Shown: positions 47,113 to 58,752 of the stretch, one piece after another | Layout of the letters: each line of letters begins with the position of its first letter | Position numbering within the stretch: the first letter of the stretch is position 1 | Source of the DNA: Calonectria ilicicola | Taxonomy: Eukaryota > Ascomycota > Sordariomycetes > Hypocreales > Nectriaceae | Assembly: GCA_020809705.1 (NCBI GenBank) | Contig: CP085835.1 | Span: 1,612,001-1,676,000, forward strand | Reading direction: 5' to 3' | Length of the DNA stretch: 64,000 nt | Made by a program: the position numbers and the translations under genes | Notes under the pieces: generated by a model | The model's input: only the letters and a program-made list of their open reading frames with translations | The model's database searches: none | What the model was told of the DNA's origin: nothing

Positions 47113-47575
47113 TTGGTTTGGCTATCGCCGACGCCGACGCCAGTAAGCTTACACTGCTCTTCAGCCCACTGTGCTTTGACCCACTCATTGTTAGGGCCTC
47201 ACAAACAGGCGGTGCTTAATGGCTTTGAGGAGACAGTCAAATTGCTCCAGGAGAAAAGCACCAATGCCAGTGGTATGAAAAAGAAAAAGGAAATACTGTC
47301 AAGAGGCCACCAGTGCTAGCTTGCGGGCTCAAGACAATAAGTTGCGCATAGTTAAGCTACTTTTAGAGAATGATATCAATGCCAGTATTGTGAAAAACAG
47401 CAAAAATGGAATTTCTTACGTTCCCTGCATCTTAAATTCATGCAATTTAATTTGGAGTTGCTGAATTTGGCAATAGATGTCAACGTAGACGATACGAAAA
47501 CCGACGGGAGTGGCCGAGCAGTTGTCCAGAATCTCACTGTCGGCAAAAATTCGACGAGACCCCGACTCTAGATTC
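47113..47575 (+). pseudogene. Ankyrin-repeat gene relic
   Basis: Ankyrin-like pieces occur in shifted frames: AVLNGFEETVKLLQEKSTNA at about 47210-47270, and VKLLLENDINASI at about 47350-47390. A later stretch (LELLNLAIDVNVDD, about 47450-47490) fits the end of such a repeat. Stops and shifts separate them, so no product is possible. The source may be an NLR or another ankyrin protein. There is no visible tie to the ankyrin NLR at 8.8-15.5 kb beyond the repeat type. Confidence 0.45.
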
Positions 47576-48266
47576 AATATGCCATTAACAGCTACTGAGT
47601 GCCTGAAGCCTTTAGGAGATTTGTGCAGAATTAAGCGGCTTAACAACGAATTGTCTGAGTGAGTAGTCTTCAAGCCGGTCGGCGAGTCAGTGTCTCCTTA
47701 CATCGCTGGCCCTGTGCACATATTTATGATTGCTGGACAATTTTTTTAAGCATGCCACTTGAAACGAAGGCTGTGAGTTTGTGCGTTGAAAGAAAAAAAA
47801 TTGGTTTGTTCTCGATCGATGCAGTTGAGATCTCTTCCATTTTCCATTTTCCTGTCCTTGCGGGTCGCTGCAATAATTTTTTGGCAACCAACTAAGCCAA
47901 CATTGAGACCCAGCGATGAATCAGGGTATGTTGCGGTGGGCCATAAGGTAAGCCAAGTCAGACTTGAGTCTAACCACAAGCACTAACCGCCATTTGCAGA
48001 TGGAGATGATTATGTGTCTACTGTTATTGGTTTTCATGTCGTGTGTTTTTCGTCCTGTGTCGCGTTTCGGAGTCGCGTGCAGAGCAAGAATCCTTGCAAA
48101 GTTCGCACGTCTTCATGTGGCTCGCCGACTTGCCGTACCCAGTATCGCGATCCCACTCCCTTCGCATTTGACTATTCTTCGCTATGCAGTTTCAACATCC
48201 AGTATAGGAATTCAGGCAGCCCTCACGGTCTAAGGCTTTTACTATGATTGGGCCATTTTCCACAAT

Positions 48267-48294
48267 GCTCACTCATAACCTTAACCCTAACCCC
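48267..48294 (-). repeat. Interstitial telomere-type repeat (CCCTAA strand)
   Basis: On the minus strand this reads GGGGTTAGGGTTA, then AGGTTATGAG and TGAGC. It matches the block at 28573-28599 with two or three differences over about 27 bases, including the non-telomeric tail, but in opposite orientation. Confidence 0.65.
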
Positions 48295-49381
48295 GATTTG
48301 GATAACTCTACTCACAAGCGCGAGAGTAACGTCCGTACTTAATTATCCAAAAGGATCCGGGCTATCAACAAACTGCACTCTTACAGGAGGTTTTCAGTCA
48401 ACTCAGAAGCATTCAATCTCGTAAGCTGCCGCTGAAGGCCTAGGATTTTAGGCAACATTATCCAAAATACCTTCAGACCAATACATATACTCGCTTTTAC
48501 ATTTTCATGATACTTTTTTACCATGCATAGGAGATTTTGCATCAATTCATAGCACAGCCCTTCTTACACGGTCTGCTGTATATGTGTACGATACTTAGTG
48601 ATTATTCAGGTGGACCCAACGTACAAATCTCCATAATGGGTTAATAAAAGGGTATCTTGTATATGCAGATGCACATTTCGGTATCCACCATGCCTTTGTT
48701 GGGGTATCAATTGGCTGTTGCTCGAATTCCGTCTACTTTCGACCGACCAAGTCTCTATCGTCTACTTTCAAGGCGCAGACCTTGTTTTGTTTTCGGTCAA
48801 AAAATGAATGGTCTGTTGTGTTTGTTATGAGAAAGTACCGGATGTATGACGTCGTACCGAAACGTTCTTTCAAATCCAGTGCCACTTGACGACAAATTAT
48901 GTCTAAAATCGCTTCACTGAACCCACGCGTTCCGCGGTACTTTAGACCGACAGTTTACTGTATCTTGATCTGACCTATGATGCAATGGGTATGAGCTGTG
49001 AGTGACCATGCATAAAACTTGAGTGGGGCGGTCTGTGCCGAGATATATCGCGATTGGTTGGCCAAGCGATGCTTTAGGGAATGATCGTTGTTACTATGGG
49101 GACTGGAGATGATCAGACCGAAAATTCGTCTATGAATGGATCAAAAATATCTTTCGTGGATCCATAGCGATTCATTCGACCCGCCTCGATTCCGGGACTT
49201 GTCTGTTAATGCAGTTGCCCTCTATGGTCGTATCGGAAAGCCCAAGGCCCCGAGTGTCCGGATGAATTTGTGCATAAGCGGTTCATATAAAGTCTCTTGA
49301 TGCAAACCGAACGTCTCTTTTATTTAGCTCCCAAAATACATCACCGCATGTAGAAGATCGCATGCTGAAACTTCGACCATC

Positions 49382-51175
49382 ATGCGGTTAGATCTTGCTT
49401 CTTTGTCCTGGTCGGACATCAGCTCCCCTTACACTACCACGGGGAAGTTGGTTCTCATCATAATTTTAATTGTCACCTTGATCTCCATATCGTTTCTTCA
49501 TAAGACTACTTCTTCAAATGTCGTCTTGCTCAATCCCAAAAGGCTATTTGAGTTGTCGAGCTCGAGAGCCAAGGATGAATTTGTGTCAAACGGACATAAA
49601 CTTGTCACCAACTGGTTCAAGACTACCCCAGATAAACCAGCGCGTTTCATAGGAGATATGGGAAATATCACCGTCCTACCTCCTCACATGGCCCATGAAG
49701 TTCGAAATGACAAGCGGCTAGATTTTGCCAGATGGATTTACAACGTATGATGCAAAGTTTCTTTCCTTTTTCTTTTTTTTAAACAACCATTGACATTCAT
49801 GCAGGCGTTTCACCGTGATTTGCCAGGATTTGATGGGTTCCGTGAAGGAACGAAGGGAACCAACATTGTTCAAGGGATTATCACCAAAGACCTAACCAAG
49901 TTGCTAAGTATGGAATCAAAAACTCACCTTCATCTTGAAAATACGGACAAACTAATTGCAATATGGACAGACAAGGTTACCGAACCTCTAGCAGAGGAAA
50001 CAGCTCTAAGTCTGAGACTGCTACTTACTGATAATAAAGGTGGGTGCCAGTGTGATATCGAACAGGTGTGGAAGCTAATGCCGTACAGAATGGCACCTCA
50101 TCTCGATGAGAGAAGAGATTCTCCGCCTTGTTGCTCGCATTTCCTCTCGCGTCTTTCTCGGTCAAGAAGTGTGCCGCAATGAAGATTGGCTCCGCATAAC
50201 TCGCGAATACACAGTGACTGGCTTTTTTGCGGGTCAGGAGCTGCGAATGTGGCCTGCATTCTCGCGTCCTGTGGTGCACTGGTTCTTACCGAAGTGCAGA
50301 GAGCTCAGGCAGCAAGCCGCAGGAGCTCGTCAAATCATCAATGACCTCATTGCGCAACGAAACCAGATCAAAGCTGAGGCAGTGGCTCAAGGAAAGCCCG
50401 TGCCTGAATACAATGATGCCATTGAGTGGAGCGAGCAAATAGCCAAGGGCAAGGACTACGACCCCACAGGTGTGCAACTATCTCTATCTCTTGCGGCTAT
50501 CCACACCACGACAGATCTTCTTTCCCAAGTCATGATACGAATTGCACAGAATCCCGACATTTTAAAGCCCCTCCGAGAGGAAATTATCACGGTTCATCGG
50601 AGTGAGGGCTGGAAGAAGACAGCGCTGTACAACATGAAGTTGATGGACAGTGTTATTAAGGAGAGCCAGCGCATGAAACCTACTGAGATGGGTGAGTTGC
50701 ATTAGTTACAAAGTTATCCCCGTTTTATTGTGTTGCTGATCTTGAATGCATAGTTACCATGGAACGACTCGCTCTGGAGGATATTAAACTTTCCGACGGC
50801 ACTATTATCCCCAAAAACACTGGCGTGGGCGTTTCATCTCATAGAATGTGGGATTCTGCGCTTCATGTTAACCCTGACAAGTGGGATGGCTACCGCTTTT
50901 ATAAGATGCGCGAAGAACCCGGGATGCAAAACGCGGCCCAACTCGTAACGACGAGCCCAGATCATCTTGCCTTTGGCCATGGCCTGCATGCCTGTCCAGG
51001 CCGCTTCTTTGCTGCAAACGAATCCAAAATTGCTCTAATTCACCTCATTATGAAGTATGACTGGGAGTTGGCATCGGAAACAGAGCCGCAGGTTTATCGA
51101 CAAGGGTTCAAGCTAAACGGAGATCCGTCTGTGCAGCTTCGAATCCGACGACGACAAGAAGAGATTCAGATTTGA
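49382..51175 (+). CDS. Cytochrome P450 monooxygenase
   Basis: Five exons (49382-49744, 49805-49907, 49971-50039, 50089-50691, 50754-51175) join to 519 residues, with all phases in order. An N-terminal anchor helix (KLVLIIILIVTLISISFL) places it in the ER membrane. P450 marks in order are the I-helix AAIHTTTDLL, the ExxR in KESQR, the PERF-like PDKWDGYRF, and the heme loop FGHGLHACPGR with the cysteine ligand. The N-terminal part (FHRDLPGFDGFREGT, then EWHLISMREEILRLVARISS) resembles fungal P450s of the gibberellin / ent-kaurene-oxidase type that decorate terpenoids and other metabolites. The substrate cannot be assigned. It converges on the FAD-linked oxidase at 52054-53806, which could act on the same product. 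No core synthase is nearby. Confidence 0.92.
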
Positions 51176-52053
51176 GAACGGAACTTTTTTGGTTTGAGAA
51201 ATGAAGGATTGCTCGCACATGGATCTTTGTCCCGTTTTTAAGCGCAGATACAAAACTAGAAAAGTAGTTGGTTTCTTTTTGGGTTTTTATAATCACCCAT
51301 CAACCGTATATTTGTATTTTTTGGGTATCATGCCTAGTTAAAATCACAGTTCTAATCTTATGGTATCCCTCGCTACCTAATTAGAATCGGTTTTCAGTCT
51401 AGACAAGCCGAAATTGACGGCATGGCGGCCACAAACAATCCGATAGTTGTTTTCTTGTTCAGACACAAGGAACCAACACCATGGTGATGCTGTAACCAAT
51501 CAGCTCAATACTTGTGGAGATGGCAACTAGCGATAGCTTGAATGACTTTTCAACAAGGTGTATGACTTGGCCTTGGGTCATGTTGACGGCAAGACGGTTA
51601 TCGATCTCTTTGTATTGATTTTTCTTTTTCATTCTTTGTACAGCCCAACACCCTCCCTCGATTAAGAAAAGTCTACCTGTTTGGTGTCGCTGTTGGTAAA
51701 TCTGACGATGTACCATCACAGCAGTTTCACGGTGGACGCTTCGTGAAAATGATGGAAGATCGTGGTGCCGAGTACGAGGCGAAGCCCGGCTGTCGGTGCT
51801 TCTTTGAATATGTTGTGGGCATTACTGATTGGGATCACCCCATCGATAACTCTGATGAGGAAGAACAAGATCTCCGACCTCGGTTCGACACTATAACAAC
51901 TAGCTTATGGGCGGCAGTTGAGTTAAACTTCCCAATTTGTAAATTAGTAAACCCCACGTTGAAATAATCCCATCCATCACTATAATGTAACTCCCATGGT
52001 CTGTAAATTGCCTATACCAAGTAGCTAGTATACTACGTAGCTATGAGTTATTA
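51176..52053. other. Intergenic stretch between convergent oxidative genes
   Basis: A 74-codon frame at 51743-51967 (with GCRCFFEYVVGITDWDHPID) and a hydrophobic one at 51459-51719 on the minus strand have no family match, and no splice sites I trust. The region otherwise holds the 3' ends of the P450 and oxidase genes. Confidence 0.4.
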
Positions 52054-53806
52054 CTACTCCACGGCACACATCCGACCATCGTTTTCAACAGTCCAAGCCT
52101 CACTTCCAACACCAACAGTTGCATAGAATAAGTTGGACGGATCCCACTTTTTCTTGATGCTGATCAACCTTTCATAATTAGATCCCCAGAATGCAGTCTG
52201 AAAATCAGGCTGCCGCCAATCCGCCTCATTGACATAGGCACCACTCCCTGGCGTCGCCGCCTCAACCAAGGGCATAATCTTGTTGGTCATCTTGTCCTGC
52301 ACTTCGAATGCCTCGGACCACGGGGCAGTAAAGTTCCAAGGAAGCGTCAAGGTGGCATGAATAATGGCATCGCGCCAGGCCGGATGGACCGACGTGGTGT
52401 TGGTGGTGCCAAATGCCTTTACGTTAGTCCCGACGCCGATCCAAGTGACTCCCTCCTCAACAATAGTCTTCCAGGTGTTAGAGATGTTGCCAACGACCGC
52501 TCGCGGTATCAGCCTGGCGCCATATTGCGCGATGCCAACTTGGATGTTGCCAAGCGGGAGGGGTCCAAAGTAATTGTCGTAGTGTCCGTAATATGTATCA
52601 AACTCAGAGTAAGCAACGCTGTATTTAACACCAGCAGAGTCTAGCCTGTCCACAAATGCGGCGAGAATAGTTTCGACTTGCGCTGCCGTCTTGTTGTATG
52701 CGTTGATTGGCGAAATCATGAAAAAGGTATTGGTAAAGTAGTAGACGACCATGGTGCCAGCGTCTACCATGGCAGGCAGCTCCTCGTGAAAGGCCTGAAT
52801 GGCATCATAAAATGTCTCCTGGGAGTTTTCAGATGTGAAGAAGGAGAGCGTCGCACCCCCAAAGACGGCATCTTTGTGGGTTTTGACTGTCATAGACACA
52901 ACGACGCCATATGTGCTACCACCGCCACCATTCAGGGCCCAGTACAGGTCGGAATTCTGGTCCCTGCTGGCGTTGACGAGATTTCCGTCCGCCGTTACAA
53001 CCTCCCAGCTTAGCACATTATCAGCAGCGAGCCCAAAGCTGGTGCTAATGGCTGAATGGCCACCACCCTGGGTGTATCCACCGGCTAGTCCAACGGTGGG
53101 ACACTCTCCGCCAACCACGACCATGCCTTTGTCGCGCGCGGCCGCCATAATCTCGAAGCCCTGGACGCCCGCGCCAACCTTGACGGCGGAGCCCTTGTAT
53201 GCGGAATCGTGATAGCTGTCGACAAAGTCAATGTCTTTGAGGTGATGGGTCCACACCGCCAGGGAGCCGGCGCCAGTTGATCGGCCGAGGTAGTCGTGGC
53301 CGGTGTTCCGGATGATGAGGCGAATATTCGTCTTCTTTGCAAACGCAATCGTGGCCTGGATGTCGCTTGGTCCAGATGCCTTCACAGCGTACCGGACGTA
53401 GTTGCCGAGCTCGCATGGTCGCTCCCGCGGTTGGAATGGGTCACAACTCTGGTTGGCAAAGAATGGAGCCATTACTGACGAGGAAGAGTTGTAGCTAGAT
53501 TGTTTATACGTTAGGACAACTGTACTCCATTTGCATTGGGTTACGCAATACTCACTGGATTTCTTCGTATTGCCACTTGCTCTGCAAGTCTTCACATGTT
53601 GCCTCATCGTATTCTGAACCGTGACATGGCGCACCTAGTGGCACCGTTGTGATGAGCCGCCCATTGACCGTCTTATTAAACTTGGCCCATTCCGTCTGCG
53701 ATGGCCATCCTTTGTCACCAGGAAAAGTTTTGCATTGCTTTGTAGCACTGCAAAGGCTACACCCGGCGGCAAAAAGAGAATACAAAGTAGTAGCCCAGCG
53801 CACCAT
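52054..53806 (-). CDS. Secreted FAD-linked oxidoreductase (berberine-bridge-enzyme-like)
   Basis: Two exons on the minus strand (53806-53556, 53494-52054) join to 563 residues; the intron (GTGAGT to TCTAG) restores YEEIHYNSSSS. A signal peptide (MVRWATTLYSLFAAGCSLCSA) and many N-x-S/T sites mark a secreted glycoprotein. The FAD-binding domain (PCMH/VAO fold) shows IRNTGHDYLGRSTGAGSLAV, whose His is the usual covalent FAD ligand, then GGECPTVGLAGGYTQGGGHS, with a Cys that in BBE enzymes gives the second FAD link. The C-terminal BBE motif NYERLISIKKKWDPSNLFY is present. Such enzymes oxidise alcohols, sugars or late biosynthetic intermediates with oxygen. It converges on the P450 gene; joint action on one metabolite is plausible but unproven. 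The gene looks intact. Confidence 0.92.
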
Positions 53807-54405
53807 TCTCAGAATTGTTGAATCTGTCGCTTTGGCCAGACTAGTTGGTGATTGAGCTTCTTTTCAAATATATGACATGTGGATACAACCTCCCTCGGCT
53901 AGCAATCGACAAGGACCCTTGACTAGCTTTCAAAAACCATCAATCTGTCAACAGAGCGCGACTGAATTTTTCCAATCTTGAGCGGGGTAGAAGCTCAGCT
54001 ACCAGCCCAGGGTTTCGTGCATTCAGCCTATCATAGGGCACCCTGCGTCGCATGGGGCGGACATTGCCTTCCTACAATAGTTTGGCTGAGCTGTATTTCC
54101 TCTTAGCGACTACTGCTAAGATCTATCCACCAGGGGCAACAGTCCGGAATCAGCACGCGGGCCAATTGCAGGAACACATTCCGACGAAGTGGTTCCCAAC
54201 GTTGTCCACCGACTATCCCGTCAACAGGTAACTTGATTAGGTTAGTAGATCAACTTCAACCATGCAATGATCTCCTTTAATGCACATGGCATGTCCCGTA
54301 ATTCTTACGCGTACAAGCGGAGGAGGGATAGGACAAGGCATCATGCATGAGAAAGTCACCACAATTCGCAGGACACGATAATTGATTGCCATATTAAAAT
54401 GATAA
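53807..54405. other. Intergenic stretch, no gene seen
   Basis: The left half is the promoter of the FAD oxidase gene. I see no further open frame with features, no repeat and no RNA gene. Confidence 0.5.
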
Positions 54406-55318
54406 TCATTTCTTCCTTCCCAACTCCCGCTGAAAATGTAAGGCCAATAGTTCAAGATTAGATTCAAGAGGTTGTACGCTGCGATGATGCATGACAAAGT
54501 CATACATCAACTCAGGAAATCGCTGCAAGACATCTTTGATGTGGTCTTCATCTAAAGCCTTGTGGTTTTTGTATAAGGCACCAACAACGATGTCACGTAA
54601 TCCTCTGTGGAAATAACCGTAGTAGTGTATACGATTTCACAAGCAACCGAAAATTCGGCCTTACAAGTCTGTTCGCTTGCGATAAACTTGAAGTTTCGAA
54701 GCGCCATTTCTTTCAAGCCCAGAACCTCATATTTCTCGGCCGGAGCATACACCTTCGCATGCAAGGCGAGAAATTGAATTTGGAGCCCAATAGTAGCCTC
54801 TCCTATGATAATAAATCCGGTCAGAAACACAAGGCGTTTATACAGATAAAGACTAATGACGGATTGTTACCAAACTCCTCAATTTTCCATGACTTCAAAT
54901 TAAGGCCTTTTTCACCAGCGGCCAATGGGCCTAATTCTGTTCTAGGGTAGTACCCATTATAAATATAGAAGATCATGGCGTCGACAGCATCCGGATCGTC
55001 TTCTGGTAAATCTATTATATTAGATTCGGCCTCCTGTTACCAACTTGCTCAGTAACCCTCAGTATAAACAAGATGAAACCTGCTCTCTACCTTGAAAGCA
55101 CCATTGCAGGCCTTTTCAAAAAAGGACGATCTGGTGCAAAGCAGAACTTTGTGAACCGAATACTCTTTTTCGCCACAAGTAATTTTGAGGTCAGAATAGG
55201 CACCTCCCTCTGCCCTGTCCTTTTTTTCAGACTTCGAATCCGCAATTCATCAAGTGTCAGCAACTTACTTCTTCAATGCATGCTGATAAGCATCGTTGGT
55301 GGTGTCGTCAAGTCTCAT
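54406..55318 (-). pseudogene. BTB/POZ-domain protein gene with one frameshift
   Basis: Exons on the minus strand are 55318-55269, 55214-55091, 55033-54871 and 54802-54406; the introns have good ends (GTAAGT, GTAGAG, GTAACA donors). The product would start MRLDDTTNDAYQHALKKAEG and continue with the BTB domain (AYSDLKITCGEKEYSVHKVL, then DLPEDDPDAVDAMIFYIYNG). Next come the typical follow-on helices (LHAKVYAPAEKYEVLGLKEM and ACEIVYTTT). At about 54605-54618 the frame jumps by one base. The next frame continues exactly with RGLRDIVVGALYKNHKAL, DHIKDVLQRFPELMYDF and a TGA at 54406-54408. The family usually reads straight through here. BTB proteins of this fungal type may act as adaptors for cullin ligases or in transcription; most are unstudied. 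One base is missing, by recent mutation or sequence error. Confidence 0.78.
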
Positions 55319-57539
55319 TTTCTACCTCGATGAAGTTGATAGGATTTACTAAAGTTGAAGGAACAAGCAAAATCAGCCAGCGCAACCGTGAGCCGATCAA
55401 GATATAAGCACTGATGAATTCTCTTGCTCGCTCGATCATTCGTTCATTGGTGCCCGCTCTAGATTTACTTTTTTGATGGACTGCTGATGGATTGCTGTTG
55501 GATAGAGCGCCACCAACCAAACCGCAACTTGCCAAGATCACCCGCCGCCAAAATTAGTGACATGGTTGATAAAGAAGTTTGTAGATCACTAAGAAAAATA
55601 CCCAAATGCTCCGGTCTATCATACCTCGCTAGTCAATGAATAAACCATAGCCTTGTTTTCAGATCCCCACGCACTTGAGTGGCCGACGTCCAACTTGCTA
55701 CCCATCAAATCCACCCCCATGGCTTTGGAGCGTCGCCTCATTTCTGTTACCATGATATTTCTGGAATTATTTTGGCTTCGCATGTAGCGACAAGACAATA
55801 CATCTAGACTGCTGTGGGTGGCGTAATATCCATGATCCCACTGGAGGTTTTCCAGCTTGGTAATGCTAAACATCCAGGGCGCAGCCATGCGATAACAAGT
55901 ACATCGCAGCCATGTACAACCCACTCCCCCTTCTTGGGGTTAGTTTGCATTTTGCCCTGTTTCGGTTATCATCTGGAACGGAACGGGATACCTTTATTCC
56001 GCGCGATTTTCTTTTGCTCCGTTTCTCGGATCTATTGCATGCATGTCGAATACACACCACACATCTTGCGCTTGGTCGAGCAGGACTGAGCGATGTCACT
56101 TCGGGCCCCAGGTGCAGTTTTCCTGCATCATACACACCCCGACAACAGTAGTTCTGTCTCATTTAGTGGGAGGTTGCGTGTGCAACTTGTGGCTTGTGGC
56201 TTGTGGCTTCTTTCTGACTTGACCCTTGTCCGGCAGCGTCCGCCGTTGTTTCCGCCGTCGGGCTGGAAAATAGATAGTGCGCAGCATGACCCGCTGCAGG
56301 GGGATAGTGGCTGGTATCCGTGTGGCTGGAACTCCATGGTCAGGGCATTGCTCCAAGTCTCCATGCCGACTCGGGCTTCATCAGTCAAAACAGCCCATCC
56401 GAAGGGTGGGGCTAATAAACAATAGCATTACACTCAATAAGATGCCATCCATTGCCGTATCATTCGTTTCTATTGTCAAGAAGGCGTAGTCTCAAAGTTG
56501 CCCCCTCTCTAACTAGCTATAGGGTAGCCCAGGCACATGACATGTCATCGGAACTTTTTATCATCATCCATCTGTAGGCAACGGTATTCCGCTGTTAATT
56601 TCTCTGATGAGAAGAAATAATGCCATATGAAGGAATAAAATACCTTCTAGCGAACCAATATTTATGATCGAGAGGTGAGCCACATACGTGGGCTAGTTTC
56701 TTGATTAGATGGGTTCCAGAAACTACAGGCAAATTTGGTTTGTGACCATAGTGATTGAGGAAGTGCTCAGAATTGGAGGATAAAAAAAAAAAGCCTCATT
56801 AGCCATAAGTAGCTTTATAGATTAGCAAGGTACAAGGATATCTCCATCATGCCGTGATATTCTCGATTTGGTGCTCATTAAATCCCCCAAGTCAAATCAT
56901 AATACACACGCACACACAGACCCGTGCTCGCTCGGGCGCGTACACACTACTTAACACTATTTACATGTGCAAACAGTGAGTTCAAGATTCAAAGTTAGAA
57001 AAATGGCATAGAAGCAGGCTTTCGTATCCACTATTTACTGCCTAGGTATTGGAGACCAATATTTTCTCATCTTTCCATGTTCGTGTTGAACCTGAGGACC
57101 ATGGTGTAAGATACATGTGTGCACAGTGCCGCTAACACCACCATCGCTTCATGTTGCGCGCCAGCTTGCCCCGCGCCAGTGCTTTTGTGGAGACACGACA
57201 AGCGCGCGCGGCTACGAAAAGCACAAGAGTTTTATGCAGGACTTGTGGGGCACACATCGCACAGTACACCGTACGGCCTGACACGGCCCATAATTTATTT
57301 CCGGGCCTCATTTTCTCCTGGTCTTTGCCTAAGAAATGGTGCAAACCTAACTTTGTGCTTCCACATCGCTCAATAGTTTAACATCAGCGAGAGAGAGAGA
57401 GAGCTTTAGGGATTGAAAAAAAAACACTCCAAACATTATCTAGATTCTACGAACTGAATAAGCAGTTAGCACACGGCGGGCGGCCAAAATTGGAACTCTC
57501 ATTCATTGTCAACCAAGGCATGAGGTACACGTTGCTGAA
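55319..57539. other. Long intergenic stretch with microsatellites, no gene seen
   Basis: Frames such as 55619-55924 (-) and 56093-56425 (+) have no family match and overlap on both strands. A CA-rich tract lies at about 56905-56925 and a (GA)n run at about 57389-57402. I could not support any gene. Confidence 0.45.
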
Positions 57540-57857
57540 CTATTCTGTTGCCATCACAAACAAGATGAACCATGGGAGCAGCGCCAAAACAGAAACCCAT
57601 ACCAGCTCTTCACCGTCTTTAACCTCTAGATTGTATCCATGATTGGTAGTTTTGGCAACAACTTGACAAACTGGCTGCTTCCAGGGCACGAATGTCACCG
57701 CATCAGGCACAGGGCTTGCATTGTTTCTAATGCCCCGTATTGTGGTGAAATATAAACCTGTTAAAGAAGCACGCGTGAGAAAGAAGCGGACGATGTTAAT
57801 GGTGGGCATGGATGTGGATATACCTAGGAGTGAAGCGGAGGTTTTACTCTTCGACAT
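57540..57857 (-). CDS. Hypothetical small membrane protein
   Basis: Two exons on the minus strand (57857-57824, 57757-57540) join to 83 residues: MSKSKTSASLLGLYFTTIRG onward, ending in a hydrophobic helix (WVSVLALLPWFILFVMATE). The intron runs GTATAT to TTTAACAG, phase 1, and its removal keeps the frame; unspliced, the same frame also stays open (from 57893), so the intron is not proven. The C-terminal helix suggests a tail-anchored membrane protein. I do not recognise a family. An alternative start two codons earlier (57863) is possible. Confidence 0.4.
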   Translation of the reverse strand: MSKSKTSASLLGISTSMPTINIVRFFLTRASLTGLYFTTIRGIRNNASPVPDAVTFVPWKQPVCQVVAKTTNHGYNLEVKDGEELVWVSVLALLPWFILFVMATE

Positions 57858-58752
57858 GGTCATAATAATGCTGCCCGGGAAATATTTTAACAATAAATCC
57901 TAGGTACCTTCCGATTCCTTCTGTGAACCTTTGGTGATGTATTTTCATGATCCAGAGGAGGAGATTGGCCGAGGAGGCACACGATAGGTAGAGCTCTGTG
58001 GCAGTAGATGAATGCCTGGATTAATCTGATGGCCAGTAGAAGACGATCTAAAAAACAGTTTACCACTGGAAGGTGGTTTGAGCTCCTTTACTAATGCCTC
58101 GAAATTCTGCGCCTGCTAATTTGGCATGGAGACCCCACAAGATCCGCCAGCGAGATTGCAGTCTGCATTGCTCTCGGCATTCGGCGAAGGCGAATGGAAT
58201 CACGCCCAAACTGAAATGATGAAGACAAAATAGGCATCTTCCCTTTTAATGGTGTCATATCCAATCGGTGGTTATTTCTAACCAGTTTGTATAGCCAAAT
58301 AACCTTCTCGGCGAGTCCGCTGGCTTGTCGCACCCTGATACACTTTGTCTTTCAGAGTTTGTGATGCGCCCGTGACTTTCCATTGCCGTCTTGTTTTGAG
58401 AAACTGGTGGCTGGTGATGCCCACTCAAAATAGCGCCACAGAGGATATGTCAGTGGGTCGGCCTTGGCTCGCACACTCCCGCCACATGATCACCGAGCGG
58501 ATTGCAGGCACGACCAGAAGAATTTAACATAGAGCAGCTTAATGGAGCCAGGATGAAATATTTATATCAGCATTCAGAATCCTTCGGTGGAGGATTGAGA
58601 CCATCATCCGTCCGCTCCTTGTATGGTTACACTCCTTCAGTATCACCAAAATCCACAATCATTTGAGACATACCACTCCTTCTCCTGTTTTTCTTTCTTC
58701 TTTTCTTTCTTTCTTTATCAATTCTGGGTCTTCTTTTATTCTCGAATTCACC
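57858..58752. promoter_or_regulatory. Promoter region of the PhiA-like gene
   Basis: No gene is seen in most of this stretch. Close to the downstream start, 58676-58720 is a long CT-rich tract (TTTCTTTCTTCTTTTCTTTC), and an A/T-rich ATATTTATAT lies at about 58557. Such pyrimidine tracts before the start are common in highly expressed fungal genes. Confidence 0.5.

Larger units (their letters stand above)
46745..49381. other. Long intergenic stretch with ankyrin relic and telomere-type motif
   Basis: Apart from the ankyrin relic at 47113-47575 and the CCCTAA motif at 48267-48294, I see no gene. The frames at 47659-48247 overlap in several readings and have no family match. The part from about 49100 to 49381 is the P450 promoter, with a TATA-like CATATAAAG near 49284. 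Confidence 0.45.

Noticed and set aside
51459..51967. Two ORFs between the P450 and FAD oxidase genes
   Set aside because: Opposite strands, no family match and no upstream start or splice signals.
55619..56425. Several ORFs on both strands
   Set aside because: Overlapping random frames; no protein features on reading.
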